From JAEUPI01 sp035499355 (GTDB lineage Bacteria; Pseudomonadota; Gammaproteobacteria; Burkholderiales; Burkholderiaceae_C): a stretch of DNA of 14,542 nt. Under the pieces are notes generated by a model. It worked only from the letters and a program-made list of their open reading frames with translations. It was not told the DNA's origin and ran no database searches. Positions 1 through 6,242 of this stretch are shown piece by piece; the first letter of the stretch is position 1; every line of letters starts with the position of its first letter. Location of the stretch: assembly GCA_035499355.1 (NCBI GenBank), contig DATJYZ010000347.1, positions 1 through 14,542 of the forward strand. The letters are read 5' to 3'. Both the position numbers and the translations under genes were made by a program.

Positions 1-189
1 GGGCCGATAGCGCTGCACCACCTCGCCGACGCCGTCGAAGATGAGCTTCAACCGCAGCGGCAGCTCGCCGCGCGGCGCTTCGAGCGTGCTGATGGTGCCG
101 CTGGCCACGTAGCACAGCCGCGCGCCGCTGTGTTCGACCACGGCGAAGCCGGTGCGCTGCAGGCCTGGGTCGATGCCGAGGATTCTCAT
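1..189 (-). CDS. ruvC: Crossover junction endodeoxyribonuclease RuvC (N-terminal 63 residues, cut by window edge)
   Basis: RuvC is the Holliday-junction resolvase that acts with RuvAB to cut recombination intermediates symmetrically in the cytoplasm. The visible part begins MRILGIDPGLQRTGFAVVE, the classic first strand of the RNase H-like fold. Asp7 in the GIDPG motif corresponds to the first of the family's four acidic catalytic residues. The other acidic residues would lie beyond the left edge, so only the N-terminal third is seen. The ATG at 187-189 is chosen because family members start exactly at this M-R-I-L-G-I-D motif; no strong ribosome binding site precedes it. ruvA and ruvB would be expected further left, but this cannot be seen. 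The upstream neighbour on the same strand ends 165 bases away, so ruvC may have its own promoter. Identification is firm despite the truncation. Confidence 0.95.
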   Translation of the reverse strand, partial: MRILGIDPGLQRTGFAVVEHSGARLCYVASGTISTLEAPRGELPLRLKLIFDGVGEVVQRYRP

Positions 190-249
190 GCGTTTGCCAG
201 GTGGAAGCCGCGCGGTGGGCGGTGCCCGGCAGGGGCTCCTGCTGTGGCG

Positions 250-268
250 GTCGGCCCTGCGGGCCGAC
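250..268. repeat. Perfect intergenic palindrome, REP/BIME-like
   Basis: In the 165-base gap between ruvC and the CdsA-like gene, GTCGGCCC (250-257) and GGGCCGAC (261-268) form a perfect 8-bp stem around a 3-base loop. The decamer CCGCTGCACT immediately follows at 270-279 and recurs at 341-350. There is no T-run on either side, so a classical intrinsic terminator is unlikely. A short palindrome plus a repeated flank in a non-coding gap looks like a dispersed repetitive extragenic palindrome, but only one copy of the palindrome is in this window, so that is inference. I see no gene in the rest of 190-354. Confidence 0.4.
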
Positions 269-354
269 TCCGCTGCACTTCTCGTAGCGCGCTCGCGCGG
301 CGAAACTCCCTTGCCCGCACGGTCCCACGCATGCTGAATACCGCTGCACTCATC

Positions 355-1320
355 TCAAACCCGAAAGTACCACCGCGTCAGGTGAAAGAAGATCGGCGCC
401 GAGAACGCGAGCGGCGCGATGCGGTCGAGCAGGCCCACGGCGCCGGTGACGCTCCTGGCGTTGCCCCAGGTGGCGACGCCGGCGTCGCGCTTGAGGGCCT
501 GCATCACCAGTTGACCCAGTGTGCCGGCGCCGGCGGCCAGCGCCGCGAGCACCAGCGCCTGCAGTGGCTTGAACGGCGTGGTCCAGTACATCGCCGCGCC
601 GACCACGGCGGCCGCGATCACGCCGAGCCACCATGCGCGCGCCGAGAAGCTGCGGTCGATGTGGCGTGCGGCCGGCAACGCGCGCAGGCGGCGGCTGGCG
701 GCCTCCTGCACGATCTGCGCGACCGCGCTCACCACCACCAGGAAGAACAACAGGAACGCGCCGCGTCCGGCGACGTTGGGGAATTCGAGCAACAGCAGCG
801 CCGGCGCATGGCTGATTCCGTAGACGCACACCATGATGCCCCACTGGATCTTGGCGTTGCGTTCGAGAAAGCGCTGCGGATCGTCCGCCAGCGCGCTGGC
901 CACGGGAATCGCCAGGAAGACGTAGACCGGAATGAACACGGTGAAGAGGTCGAACCAGCGGCCACCGGCGAACACGTATTGCAGCGGCAGCACGACGAAG
1001 AACGCCAGGATCAGCCCGCGATGGTCGCCGCGCCGCGTGTGCATCAGCGTGATGAACTCGCGCAGCGCCAGGAACGACACGATGCCGAACAGCAGCGTCG
1101 CGCCGATCGCGCCCGACATCCACGCCAGCCAGAAGATGACCGCGCCGAGCCACAGCGCGCGCAGGTCGCGGCCGAAGCGGGCGTGGCGCGCGCGCGCCGC
1201 GTCGCTCATCTCGCGCAGCGACATCGCGAACCAGCCGACCAGCGCGAGCAGCAGCGCGCCGAACATCACGACGAACAGCAGCGCCACCTGCTGGTTGACC
1301 GACAGATCCCTCAGGCCCAT
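355..1320 (-). CDS. CdsA-family integral membrane protein (phosphatidate cytidylyltransferase-like) with degenerate active-site motifs
   Basis: The 321-residue protein has many hydrophobic segments (about 12-34, 55-88, 104-115, 122-142, 160-178, 188-205, 230-246, 253-272). It matches the CdsA/YnbB-like family through blocks such as LERNAKIQWGIMVCVYGISH (152-171) and FFHLTRWYF near the C-terminus. Family enzymes make CDP-diacylglycerol from phosphatidic acid and CTP in the inner membrane. The PROSITE-type CdsA signature (S-x-x-K-R, K-D, H-G-G, D-R-x-D) survives only as LKR (276-278) and GLLDR (296-300). The K-D pair reads Ala-Thr (283-284), the H-G-G reads Ala-Val-Gly (294-296), and the Asp after DRI reads Ala302. 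The SPxKTWEG-type block is also not recognisable around residues 215-230. The frame is continuous, so this is substitution and not a frameshift. The gene starts 19 bases after the PlsC-like gene, with a GAGGCGA ribosome site, implying co-transcription. Family membership is clear; catalytic activity is doubtful. Confidence 0.82.
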   Translation of the reverse strand: MGLRDLSVNQQVALLFVVMFGALLLALVGWFAMSLREMSDAARARHARFGRDLRALWLGAVIFWLAWMSGAIGATLLFGIVSFLALREFITLMHTRRGDHRGLILAFFVVLPLQYVFAGGRWFDLFTVFIPVYVFLAIPVASALADDPQRFLERNAKIQWGIMVCVYGISHAPALLLLEFPNVAGRGAFLLFFLVVVSAVAQIVQEAASRRLRALPAARHIDRSFSARAWWLGVIAAAVVGAAMYWTTPFKPLQALVLAALAAGAGTLGQLVMQALKRDAGVATWGNARSVTGAVGLLDRIAPLAFSAPIFFHLTRWYFRV

Positions 1321-1339
1321 GAACGTCGCCTCACGGGGT

Positions 1340-1960
1340 TCACGCGGTGCCGGGCCGTTGCATCAGCACGGCGCTGCGGGCGCGCTCGAGGAACGCCGCC
1401 TTGTCCTCGCCGTCGATGCGCGGCAGCGGCGCACCGAACGTCACCGTGCACAGGATCGGCACCGGCACCACCTCGCCCTTGGGCATCACGCGCTGCACGT
1501 TGTCGATCCACGCCGGGATCAACTGCACGTGCGGGAACTGCGTCGCCAGGTGGTACAGCCCGCTCTTGAACGGCTGCGGCTCGCCCTTGTTGCTGCGCGT
1601 GCCTTCGGGAAAGATCACCAGCGAGTCGCCGTGCTGCAGCGCCTCGGCCAGCGGCTCCAGCGGGTCCTGGTCGTCGGTGCGCTGGCGGTTGACGTAGACG
1701 GCATGGAACACCTCGCGTGTGATCCAGTGCCTGAACGGCGTCGCGGTCCAGTAGTCGCGCGCAGCGATCGGCCGCGTGGTGGCGCGCAGCTCGTGCGGCA
1801 GCGCGGCCCAGATCAGCACCCAGTCGAAGTGACTCTGGTGGTTGGCGAAGTAGATGCGCTGTTCGGCCTTCGGCGGGCAGCCCTTCCAGTGGCCTTGCGC
1901 ACCGGTGATCAGGCGGGCGACGAAGGCGAGCAGGAAGCCAAACGCATCGGCGCGCGTCAT
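1340..1960 (-). CDS. PlsC-like 1-acyl-sn-glycerol-3-phosphate acyltransferase
   Basis: This 206-residue protein belongs to the lysophospholipid/glycerolipid acyltransferase family, whose members transfer an acyl chain to lysophosphatidic acid or a related acceptor at the inner membrane. The family motifs are intact: NHQSHFD with the catalytic H41-x4-D46 pair, the acceptor-binding FPEGTRSNKG (117-126), and a block IV-like LIPAW (147-151). A hydrophobic N-terminal stretch (about 7-19) may touch the membrane. The ATG at 1958-1960 is the first in-frame start and fits the family's length, although no good Shine-Dalgarno precedes it. The CdsA-like gene follows 19 bases downstream. A PlsC and CdsA pair normally makes phosphatidic acid and then CDP-diacylglycerol, as in the E. 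coli ynb cluster, but this partner looks degenerate. The motifs do not settle the exact acyl acceptor. Confidence 0.9.
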   Translation of the reverse strand: MTRADAFGFLLAFVARLITGAQGHWKGCPPKAEQRIYFANHQSHFDWVLIWAALPHELRATTRPIAARDYWTATPFRHWITREVFHAVYVNRQRTDDQDPLEPLAEALQHGDSLVIFPEGTRSNKGEPQPFKSGLYHLATQFPHVQLIPAWIDNVQRVMPKGEVVPVPILCTVTFGAPLPRIDGEDKAAFLERARSAVLMQRPGTA

Positions 1961-1990
1961 GGGCCGCGATCATAGGCGGGCGCAGGACGC

Positions 1991-2012
1991 GCACCGGCGG
2001 CACCGCCGGTGC
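1991..2012. terminator. Strong GC hairpin between the binding-protein and acyltransferase genes
   Basis: GCACCGGCGG (1991-2000) and CCGCCGGTGC (2003-2012) are perfect reverse complements. The realistic fold is a 9-bp stem with a 4-base GCAC loop. It lies 11 bases past the stop of the binding-protein gene and 30 bases before the acyltransferase ATG. No T-run follows on the minus strand, so it could be a weak terminator, an mRNA 3'-end stabiliser or an attenuator that separates the two genes. Confidence 0.4.
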
Positions 2013-2023
2013 AGCGGGCCGGC

Positions 2024-3145
2024 TCAGCGCACGAAGCGGCCGTCGTGGCGCACTTGCACCAGTTCGACGAAGCGCGATGCCGCGATGCCTTCGCCGCTGA
2101 AGTCGAGATCGAGGCCGGCGACGCGCATCTTGAGCGCGCGCATCGCCGCCAGCACCTTGGCGCGCGTCGGGTCGCGGCCGGCGCGCCGGAGCGCCTCGAT
2201 CATCACTTGCGCGTTGATCCAGCCCTCGAGGCTGTAGTAGCTCGGCTCCTGCTTGGCCAGGCCGATGGCCTTCTGGTAGAGGGTGACGTCGGCTTCCGCC
2301 TGACCCCACGGGAACGGCATCACCTGCGCGATCGCCAGGCCGCGGCTGGAATCGCCCAGCGACTTGGCGACGACCTCGCCGGAGACGATCGACATGCCGT
2401 AGAACATCGGCTTGCCGCCCGCCGCGCGCACCGCGCGCATCAAGTCGGCGGGCAGCACGCCGCCGAGGTACATGATCACCGCCTGCGGCTGCGCCGCGGC
2501 GATCTTGCCGCCGAGTTCGGCGATGTTGCTGCCGTCGCCCTTGGCGCCGCCGGAGACCACCGGCTGCAGCTTGTGCGCCTGCAGAGCCTGCGTCACCAGC
2601 GCGAGCGCCTCCTGGCCGCCCGGATTGTCGAGGTGCGCGACGGCGATCCGCTCGATGCCGATGGTCGTCAGCTGACGCACCAGCACCTCGGCCTCGCGCC
2701 CGGTGCTGGCACGCACGAAGAAGCCCGAGCCGGCTGTCTTTTGACGCGCCGAGTCGGCCACCGCATAGCCGCCGACCGACGCCGCGCCGCTGTCCTGCAG
2801 CACTTTGGCCGCCGACGCGGTGGTGCCCGAGCCGACGCAATTGAAGAGCGCCAGCACCTGAATCTCGTCGAGCAGCTTCTTGTAGTTGGCCACGGCCTTC
2901 GGCGGCGCCAGCTCGTCGTCGAGGGTGACCAGGCGCACCTTGCGGCCATGCAGGCCGCCGCCGGCGTTGACAGCATCGAAGGCCAGCTGGGCGCCGGCAT
3001 TCAGCGCGCGGATCGGCACGCCGAGCGGTCCGCTGACGACCGCGCTTTGCCCGAGCACGATCTCGCCCGGGGCGGACGCCTGCGCGCGGCACACCGTGGG
3101 TGCCGCGACGACGGCGATCGCCGTCAATGCTCCGCGTCGATGCAT
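2024..3145 (-). CDS. Periplasmic ABC-transporter substrate-binding protein, Leu/Ile/Val type (Peripla_BP_6)
   Basis: This 373-residue protein starts with a Sec signal peptide: basic MHRR, a hydrophobic core to about residue 18, and a probable cleavage after AQA at 21-23. The mature part reads GEIVLGQSAVVSGP, the hallmark opening of type I Liv/branched-chain amino-acid binding proteins. Further family blocks are LNAGAQLAFDAVNAGGGLHG (48-67), ALFNCVGSGTTASAAKVL around 99-116, and PSYYSLEGWINAQVMIEAL in the second lobe. It should bind a small solute, perhaps an amino acid or aromatic acid, in the periplasm. The open frame extends upstream, but the ATG at 3143-3145 is chosen because GGAGAAG sits 5 bases before it and the signal peptide begins there. 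No livHMGF permease or ATPase genes adjoin, so it is an orphan receptor. The ligand cannot be read from sequence. Confidence 0.92.
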   Translation of the reverse strand: MHRRGALTAIAVVAAPTVCRAQASAPGEIVLGQSAVVSGPLGVPIRALNAGAQLAFDAVNAGGGLHGRKVRLVTLDDELAPPKAVANYKKLLDEIQVLALFNCVGSGTTASAAKVLQDSGAASVGGYAVADSARQKTAGSGFFVRASTGREAEVLVRQLTTIGIERIAVAHLDNPGGQEALALVTQALQAHKLQPVVSGGAKGDGSNIAELGGKIAAAQPQAVIMYLGGVLPADLMRAVRAAGGKPMFYGMSIVSGEVVAKSLGDSSRGLAIAQVMPFPWGQAEADVTLYQKAIGLAKQEPSYYSLEGWINAQVMIEALRRAGRDPTRAKVLAAMRALKMRVAGLDLDFSGEGIAASRFVELVQVRHDGRFVR

Positions 3146-3184
3146 GTCACTTCTCCTCGCGTGAGACGCTTCGTCGAGTGTCCG

Positions 3185-3204
3185 GCGCGCCCCGGCGGGC
3201 GCGC
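3185..3204. terminator. Perfect 8-bp GC hairpin after purH
   Basis: GCGCGCCC (3185-3192), loop CGGC (3193-3196) and GGGCGCGC (3197-3204) form a perfect stem-loop. An outer pair GTCGA (3173-3177) and TCGAC (3206-3210) could extend it. It sits in the 121-base gap, 62 bases beyond the purH stop and 39 bases before the binding-protein ATG. No U-tract follows on the minus strand. It may end or pause the dusB-fis-purH transcript and insulate the binding-protein gene. I saw nothing else in the gap except the ribosome site of the downstream gene. Confidence 0.4.
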
Positions 3205-3266
3205 ATCGACGGGCAGTTTGCGAGGGTCCACCCGTCCGCGCACAGCGCGGCACATGGCAGCGTGAT

Positions 3267-4877
3267 TCAGTGCCGGAAATGTCGCACGCGGGTGAGCACC
3301 ATGGCGATGCCACGCTCGTCGGCGGCGGCGATGACCTCGGCGTCGCGCATCGAGCCACCCGGCTGGATCACGCAGCTCGCACCCGCGTCGATCACCACGT
3401 CGAGTCCGTCGCGGAACGGGAAGAACGCGTCGCTGGCGACCGCCGAGCCCTGCAGCGAGAGCCCCGCATTGCTGGCCTTGATCGCGGCGATGCGCGACGA
3501 GTCGACGCGGCTCATCTGGCCGGCGCCGACACCGAGCGTCATGCCGTCCCTGCAGTAGACGATGGCGTTGCTCTTGACGAACTTGGCCACCTTCCACGCG
3601 AACATCAGGTCGTCGAGCTGCGCCGCGGTGGGCGCCTTCTTCGTCACCACCTCGAGTTCACTGCGCTGCACGTTGCGCGTGTCGGCGCCCTGCAACAGCA
3701 AGCCACCCCCCACGCGCTTGAAGTCGAGCGCGTTCAACGGTGTCGCGCGCTCGAGATCCGGCGCGTTCGCCGGCGTCGGCAACGGCACCTCGAGCAGCCG
3801 CACGTTGGCCTTGGACGAAAAGAGCTGCCGCGCCTCCGGCGTGATGGCCGGCGCGATCAGCACCTCGACGAACTGTCTGGCGGCGTGGATCGCCTCGGCT
3901 GCGGCACCGTCGAACGGCCGGTTGAAGGCGACGATGCCGCCGTAGGCGCTGGTGGGGTCGGTCTTCAGCGCCTTGCCGTACGCCTCGGCCGCGTTGGTGC
4001 CGACCGCCACGCCGCACGGGTTGGCGTGCTTGACGATCACGCACGCTGCGGCGTCGAACGTCCTGACGCACTCCCACGCCGCGTCGGCATCGGCGATGTT
4101 GTTGTAGCTCAGCTCCTTGCCCTGCAGCTGGCGCCAGTGCGCCAGCGTGCCGGCGGCCGGATCGCGCTCGCGATAGAAAGCCGCGCTCTGGTGCGGGTTC
4201 TCGCCGTAGCGCAGGTCCTGCATCTTGACCACCTGCAGGTTGAACAGCGCGGGGTACTGGTTGCGTTGCGGCACCTCGGCGCCATGATCCTGGGCGCCGT
4301 CGGCGAGGCTGCCGAGGTAGTTGCTGATCGCGCCGTCATAGGCCGCGGTGTGCGCGAACACCTTCTTGGCGAGGGCGAACTTGGTGGCCCGCGTCAGCTT
4401 GCCGGCGTCGAGCTCGGCCAGCACCTGCGCATAGTCGGCCGGATCGATCACCACCGCCACGTCGGGCCAGTTCTTGGCCGCCGCGCGCAGCATCGCCGGG
4501 CCGCCGATGTCGATGTTCTCGATCGCGTCGTCGAGCGTGCAATCGGCGCGCGCGATCGTGCTGGCGAACGGGTACAGGTTGATCACCAGCAGCTCGATCG
4601 GCTCGATGCCCTGCGCGGCGAGCGCCGCCATGTGCTCGGGCACGTCGCGCCGCGCCAGCAGCCCGCCGTGGATGCGCGGGTGCAGCGTCTTGACGCGGCC
4701 GTCGAGCATCTCGGGAAAGCCGGTGACCTGCGACACCTCGGTCACCGGCAGCCCCGAGTCGGCCAGCAGCCTGGCGGTGCCGCCGGTGGACAGCAGCGTG
4801 ACGCCGCGCCGGTGCAGCTCGCGCGCGAACTCGGCGATGCCGGTCTTGTCGGAGACGGAGATCAGGGCACGCGGCAT
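3267..4877 (-). CDS. purH: Bifunctional AICAR formyltransferase / IMP cyclohydrolase PurH
   Basis: PurH catalyses the last two steps of purine synthesis: formylation of AICAR with 10-formyl-tetrahydrofolate, then ring closure to IMP. The 536 residues match the usual length. The N-terminal cyclohydrolase domain (about 1-200) begins ALISVSDKTGIAEFA and carries STGGTARLL (30-38) and GRVKTLHPRIHGGLLARRD (60-78). The C-terminal transformylase domain holds DLRYGENPHQ (221-230), VKHANPCGVAVG with the catalytic Lys283-His284 pair, SAYGGIVAFNRPFD (310-323), and DAFFPFRDGLDV plus QPGGSMRD near the end. All expected blocks are present and in order. The ATG at 4875-4877 lies 7 bases after the fis stop codon, so translation is probably coupled. 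The gene completes a dusB-fis-purH operon. No oddities were seen. Confidence 0.98.
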   Translation of the reverse strand: MPRALISVSDKTGIAEFARELHRRGVTLLSTGGTARLLADSGLPVTEVSQVTGFPEMLDGRVKTLHPRIHGGLLARRDVPEHMAALAAQGIEPIELLVINLYPFASTIARADCTLDDAIENIDIGGPAMLRAAAKNWPDVAVVIDPADYAQVLAELDAGKLTRATKFALAKKVFAHTAAYDGAISNYLGSLADGAQDHGAEVPQRNQYPALFNLQVVKMQDLRYGENPHQSAAFYRERDPAAGTLAHWRQLQGKELSYNNIADADAAWECVRTFDAAACVIVKHANPCGVAVGTNAAEAYGKALKTDPTSAYGGIVAFNRPFDGAAAEAIHAARQFVEVLIAPAITPEARQLFSSKANVRLLEVPLPTPANAPDLERATPLNALDFKRVGGGLLLQGADTRNVQRSELEVVTKKAPTAAQLDDLMFAWKVAKFVKSNAIVYCRDGMTLGVGAGQMSRVDSSRIAAIKASNAGLSLQGSAVASDAFFPFRDGLDVVIDAGASCVIQPGGSMRDAEVIAAADERGIAMVLTRVRHFRH

Positions 4878-4884
4878 CGACGGG

Positions 4885-5121
4885 CTACTTCAGCAGTTTG
4901 TGGTCCGCCAGTTTTCGGCGCAGCGTGTTGCGGTTGATGCCCAGCCAGTCGGCGGCCTTGCTCTGGTTGCCGTCGGCCTGGCGCATCACCACCTCGAGCA
5001 GCGGCTTCTCGACCGCATCCATGATCATCTCGTGCACCGCGTGTGGCTCGGTGCCGCGCAGATCGTCGAAGTAGCGCTGCAGCGTTTCGCGCACGCATTG
5101 TTCGATCTGGTGCCGGCTCAT
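4885..5121 (-). CDS. fis: Fis-family nucleoid-associated DNA-binding regulator
   Basis: This is a 78-residue Fis-type protein, a homodimeric nucleoid protein that bends DNA and modulates promoters and recombination. The C-terminal half is diagnostic: MRQADGNQSKAADWLGINRN followed by TLRRKL, the helix-turn-helix shared by Fis and the C-terminal domain of NtrC-type regulators. The N-terminal half (SRHQIEQCVRETLQRYFDDL) supplies the dimerisation helices. At 78 residues it is shorter than the 98-residue E. coli protein because the N-terminal extension is lacking, a length I associate with betaproteobacterial Fis. The open frame continues upstream inside dusB, but ATG 5119-5121 starts exactly where homology starts and gives a 10-base gap to the dusB stop. 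The dusB-fis order is the classic arrangement known from E. coli. Confidence 0.95.
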   Translation of the reverse strand: MSRHQIEQCVRETLQRYFDDLRGTEPHAVHEMIMDAVEKPLLEVVMRQADGNQSKAADWLGINRNTLRRKLADHKLLK

Positions 5122-5131
5122 GGGCGGGCGC

Positions 5132-6172
5132 TCACGCGGCGAGTTCGAGCGCGTCGTCGTTGGCCGCGCCGCTGCGCACGGGCAGCCGCGCATGCCGCTG
5201 CCCGAGCTCGTCGAAGAAGGTGGCCACCGCCGCCACCTGCGCATCGCAGCTGTCGAGCGTGTTCATCACCGCGCGGAAGGCCTCGCCGCCGGGCAGCGCG
5301 CGCACCGCCCAGCCGATGTGCTTGCGCGCGCTGCGCACGCCGCTGTATTCACCGTGCAGCGCGTAGTGATCGTGCAGGTGCTCGAGCAGCCAGCGGCGCA
5401 CGTCGGCAGTGGCCGGCGGCGCCAGCGGCTGCCCGCTGGCCAGCTCGTGCGCGATCTCGCGAAAGATCCATGGCCGACCCTGCGCGGCGCGGCCGATCAT
5501 CAAGGCATCGGCACCGGTGTGCGCCAGCACGGCGCGGGCCTTGGCGGCCGAATCGATGTCGCCGTTGGCAACCACCGGAATGCGCAGCGCCGCCTTCACC
5601 GCGGCGATGGTGTCGTACTCGGCCAGGCCGAGAAACCCCTGCTCGCGCGTGCGGCCGTGCACGGTGACCATCGCGACGCCGGCGCTCTCGGCGGCGCGCG
5701 CCAGCGCCGCCGCGTTGCGCTCGTGTGCGCTGCGGCCGGTGCGCATCTTGAGCGACACCGGCACGCCGCGGGGCGCGCACGCGGCGACCACCGCCTCGAC
5801 GATGCGCAGCGCCAGCGGCGCGTTGCTCATCAGCGCCGAGCCGGCGAACACGTTGCACACCTTCTTGGCCGGGCAACCCATGTTGATGTCGACGATCGCG
5901 GCGCCGCGGTCGATGTTGTAGCGCGCGGCGTCGGCCATCTCGACAGGGTCCACGCCCGCGATCTGCACCGCGATCGGCGCCGATTCGCCGGCATGGTCGG
6001 CGCGGCGCGAGGTCTTCAGGCTCGACCACAGCTCGCGCCTGGAGGTCACCATCTCGCTCACCGCGTAGCCGGCGCCGAGCCGCCTGCACAGCTGGCGAAA
6101 CGGCCGGTCGGTGACACCTGCCATCGGGGCGACGAACAGGTTGTTCGGCAGCTCGATCGGGCCGATGTACAT
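5132..6172 (-). CDS. dusB: tRNA-dihydrouridine synthase B
   Basis: DusB is an FMN-dependent enzyme that reduces specific uridines in the tRNA D-loop to dihydrouridine, using NADPH. The 346-residue protein has the TIM-barrel motifs in order: APMAGVTDRPFR (15-26) at the flavin site, VDINMGCPAKKV (94-105) with catalytic Cys100, SLKMRTG (140-146), VHGRTREQGF (171-180), VANGDI (201-206), and the phosphate-binding IGRAAQGRPWIF (226-237). ATG 6170-6172 begins MYIGPIELPNNLFVAPMAG, the standard family start. A longer open reading upstream would overlap the divergent gene and lacks homology. Length is slightly above the usual 320-340 because of an Ala-rich C-terminal tail. It is the first gene of the dusB-fis-purH operon, and a TATACT -10-like box lies 35 bases upstream. 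Confidence 0.97.
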   Translation of the reverse strand: MYIGPIELPNNLFVAPMAGVTDRPFRQLCRRLGAGYAVSEMVTSRRELWSSLKTSRRADHAGESAPIAVQIAGVDPVEMADAARYNIDRGAAIVDINMGCPAKKVCNVFAGSALMSNAPLALRIVEAVVAACAPRGVPVSLKMRTGRSAHERNAAALARAAESAGVAMVTVHGRTREQGFLGLAEYDTIAAVKAALRIPVVANGDIDSAAKARAVLAHTGADALMIGRAAQGRPWIFREIAHELASGQPLAPPATADVRRWLLEHLHDHYALHGEYSGVRSARKHIGWAVRALPGGEAFRAVMNTLDSCDAQVAAVATFFDELGQRHARLPVRSGAANDDALELAA

Positions 6173-6207
6173 GGGGCGGTGGCGGGGGCGAGCGGTGCGG
6201 GAGGCGC

Positions 6208-6213
6208 AGTATA
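6208..6213 (-). promoter_or_regulatory. Candidate -10 box for the dusB-fis-purH operon
   Basis: On the minus strand, bases 6213 to 6208 read TATACT, a 5/6 match to the sigma-70 -10 consensus, 35 bases before the dusB ATG. The hexamer 17 bases further upstream (GATTAT) is a poor -35 match, so activation by a regulator would be likely. It lies in the 70-base divergent gap shared with the YqaA-like gene. Confidence 0.35.
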
Positions 6214-6229
6214 GCCAGCGTGCAGTGCC

Positions 6230-6235
6230 GATAAT
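6230..6235 (+). promoter_or_regulatory. Candidate -10 box very close to the yqaA-like start
   Basis: GATAAT at 6230-6235 is a 5/6 match to the -10 consensus. Only seven bases separate it from the ATG at 6243, so transcription starting from it would produce an almost leaderless mRNA. This is consistent with the absence of any Shine-Dalgarno there. The -35 region is not convincing. Confidence 0.3.
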
Positions 6236-6242
6236 CGCGGCC

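Noticed and set aside
1311..3092. A 593-codon minus-strand frame overlapping the acyltransferase and binding protein out of frame
   Set aside because: It reads through two recognised genes in another frame and gives only Arg/Gly/Ala-rich sequence.
3146..3358. N-terminal extension of the binding-protein frame into purH
   Set aside because: The signal peptide and a good Shine-Dalgarno place the start at 3145. The extension overlaps purH and has no signal character.
3270..4937. A 555-codon open frame on the plus strand opposite purH
   Set aside because: It is a GC-rich shadow frame opposite a fully conserved gene. The translation is Arg/His/Gly/Ala-rich low-complexity sequence with no family motifs or ribosome site.
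5122..5244. N-terminal extension of the Fis frame into dusB
   Set aside because: The extra 41 residues are a dusB shadow. Fis homology begins at the ATG at 5121.
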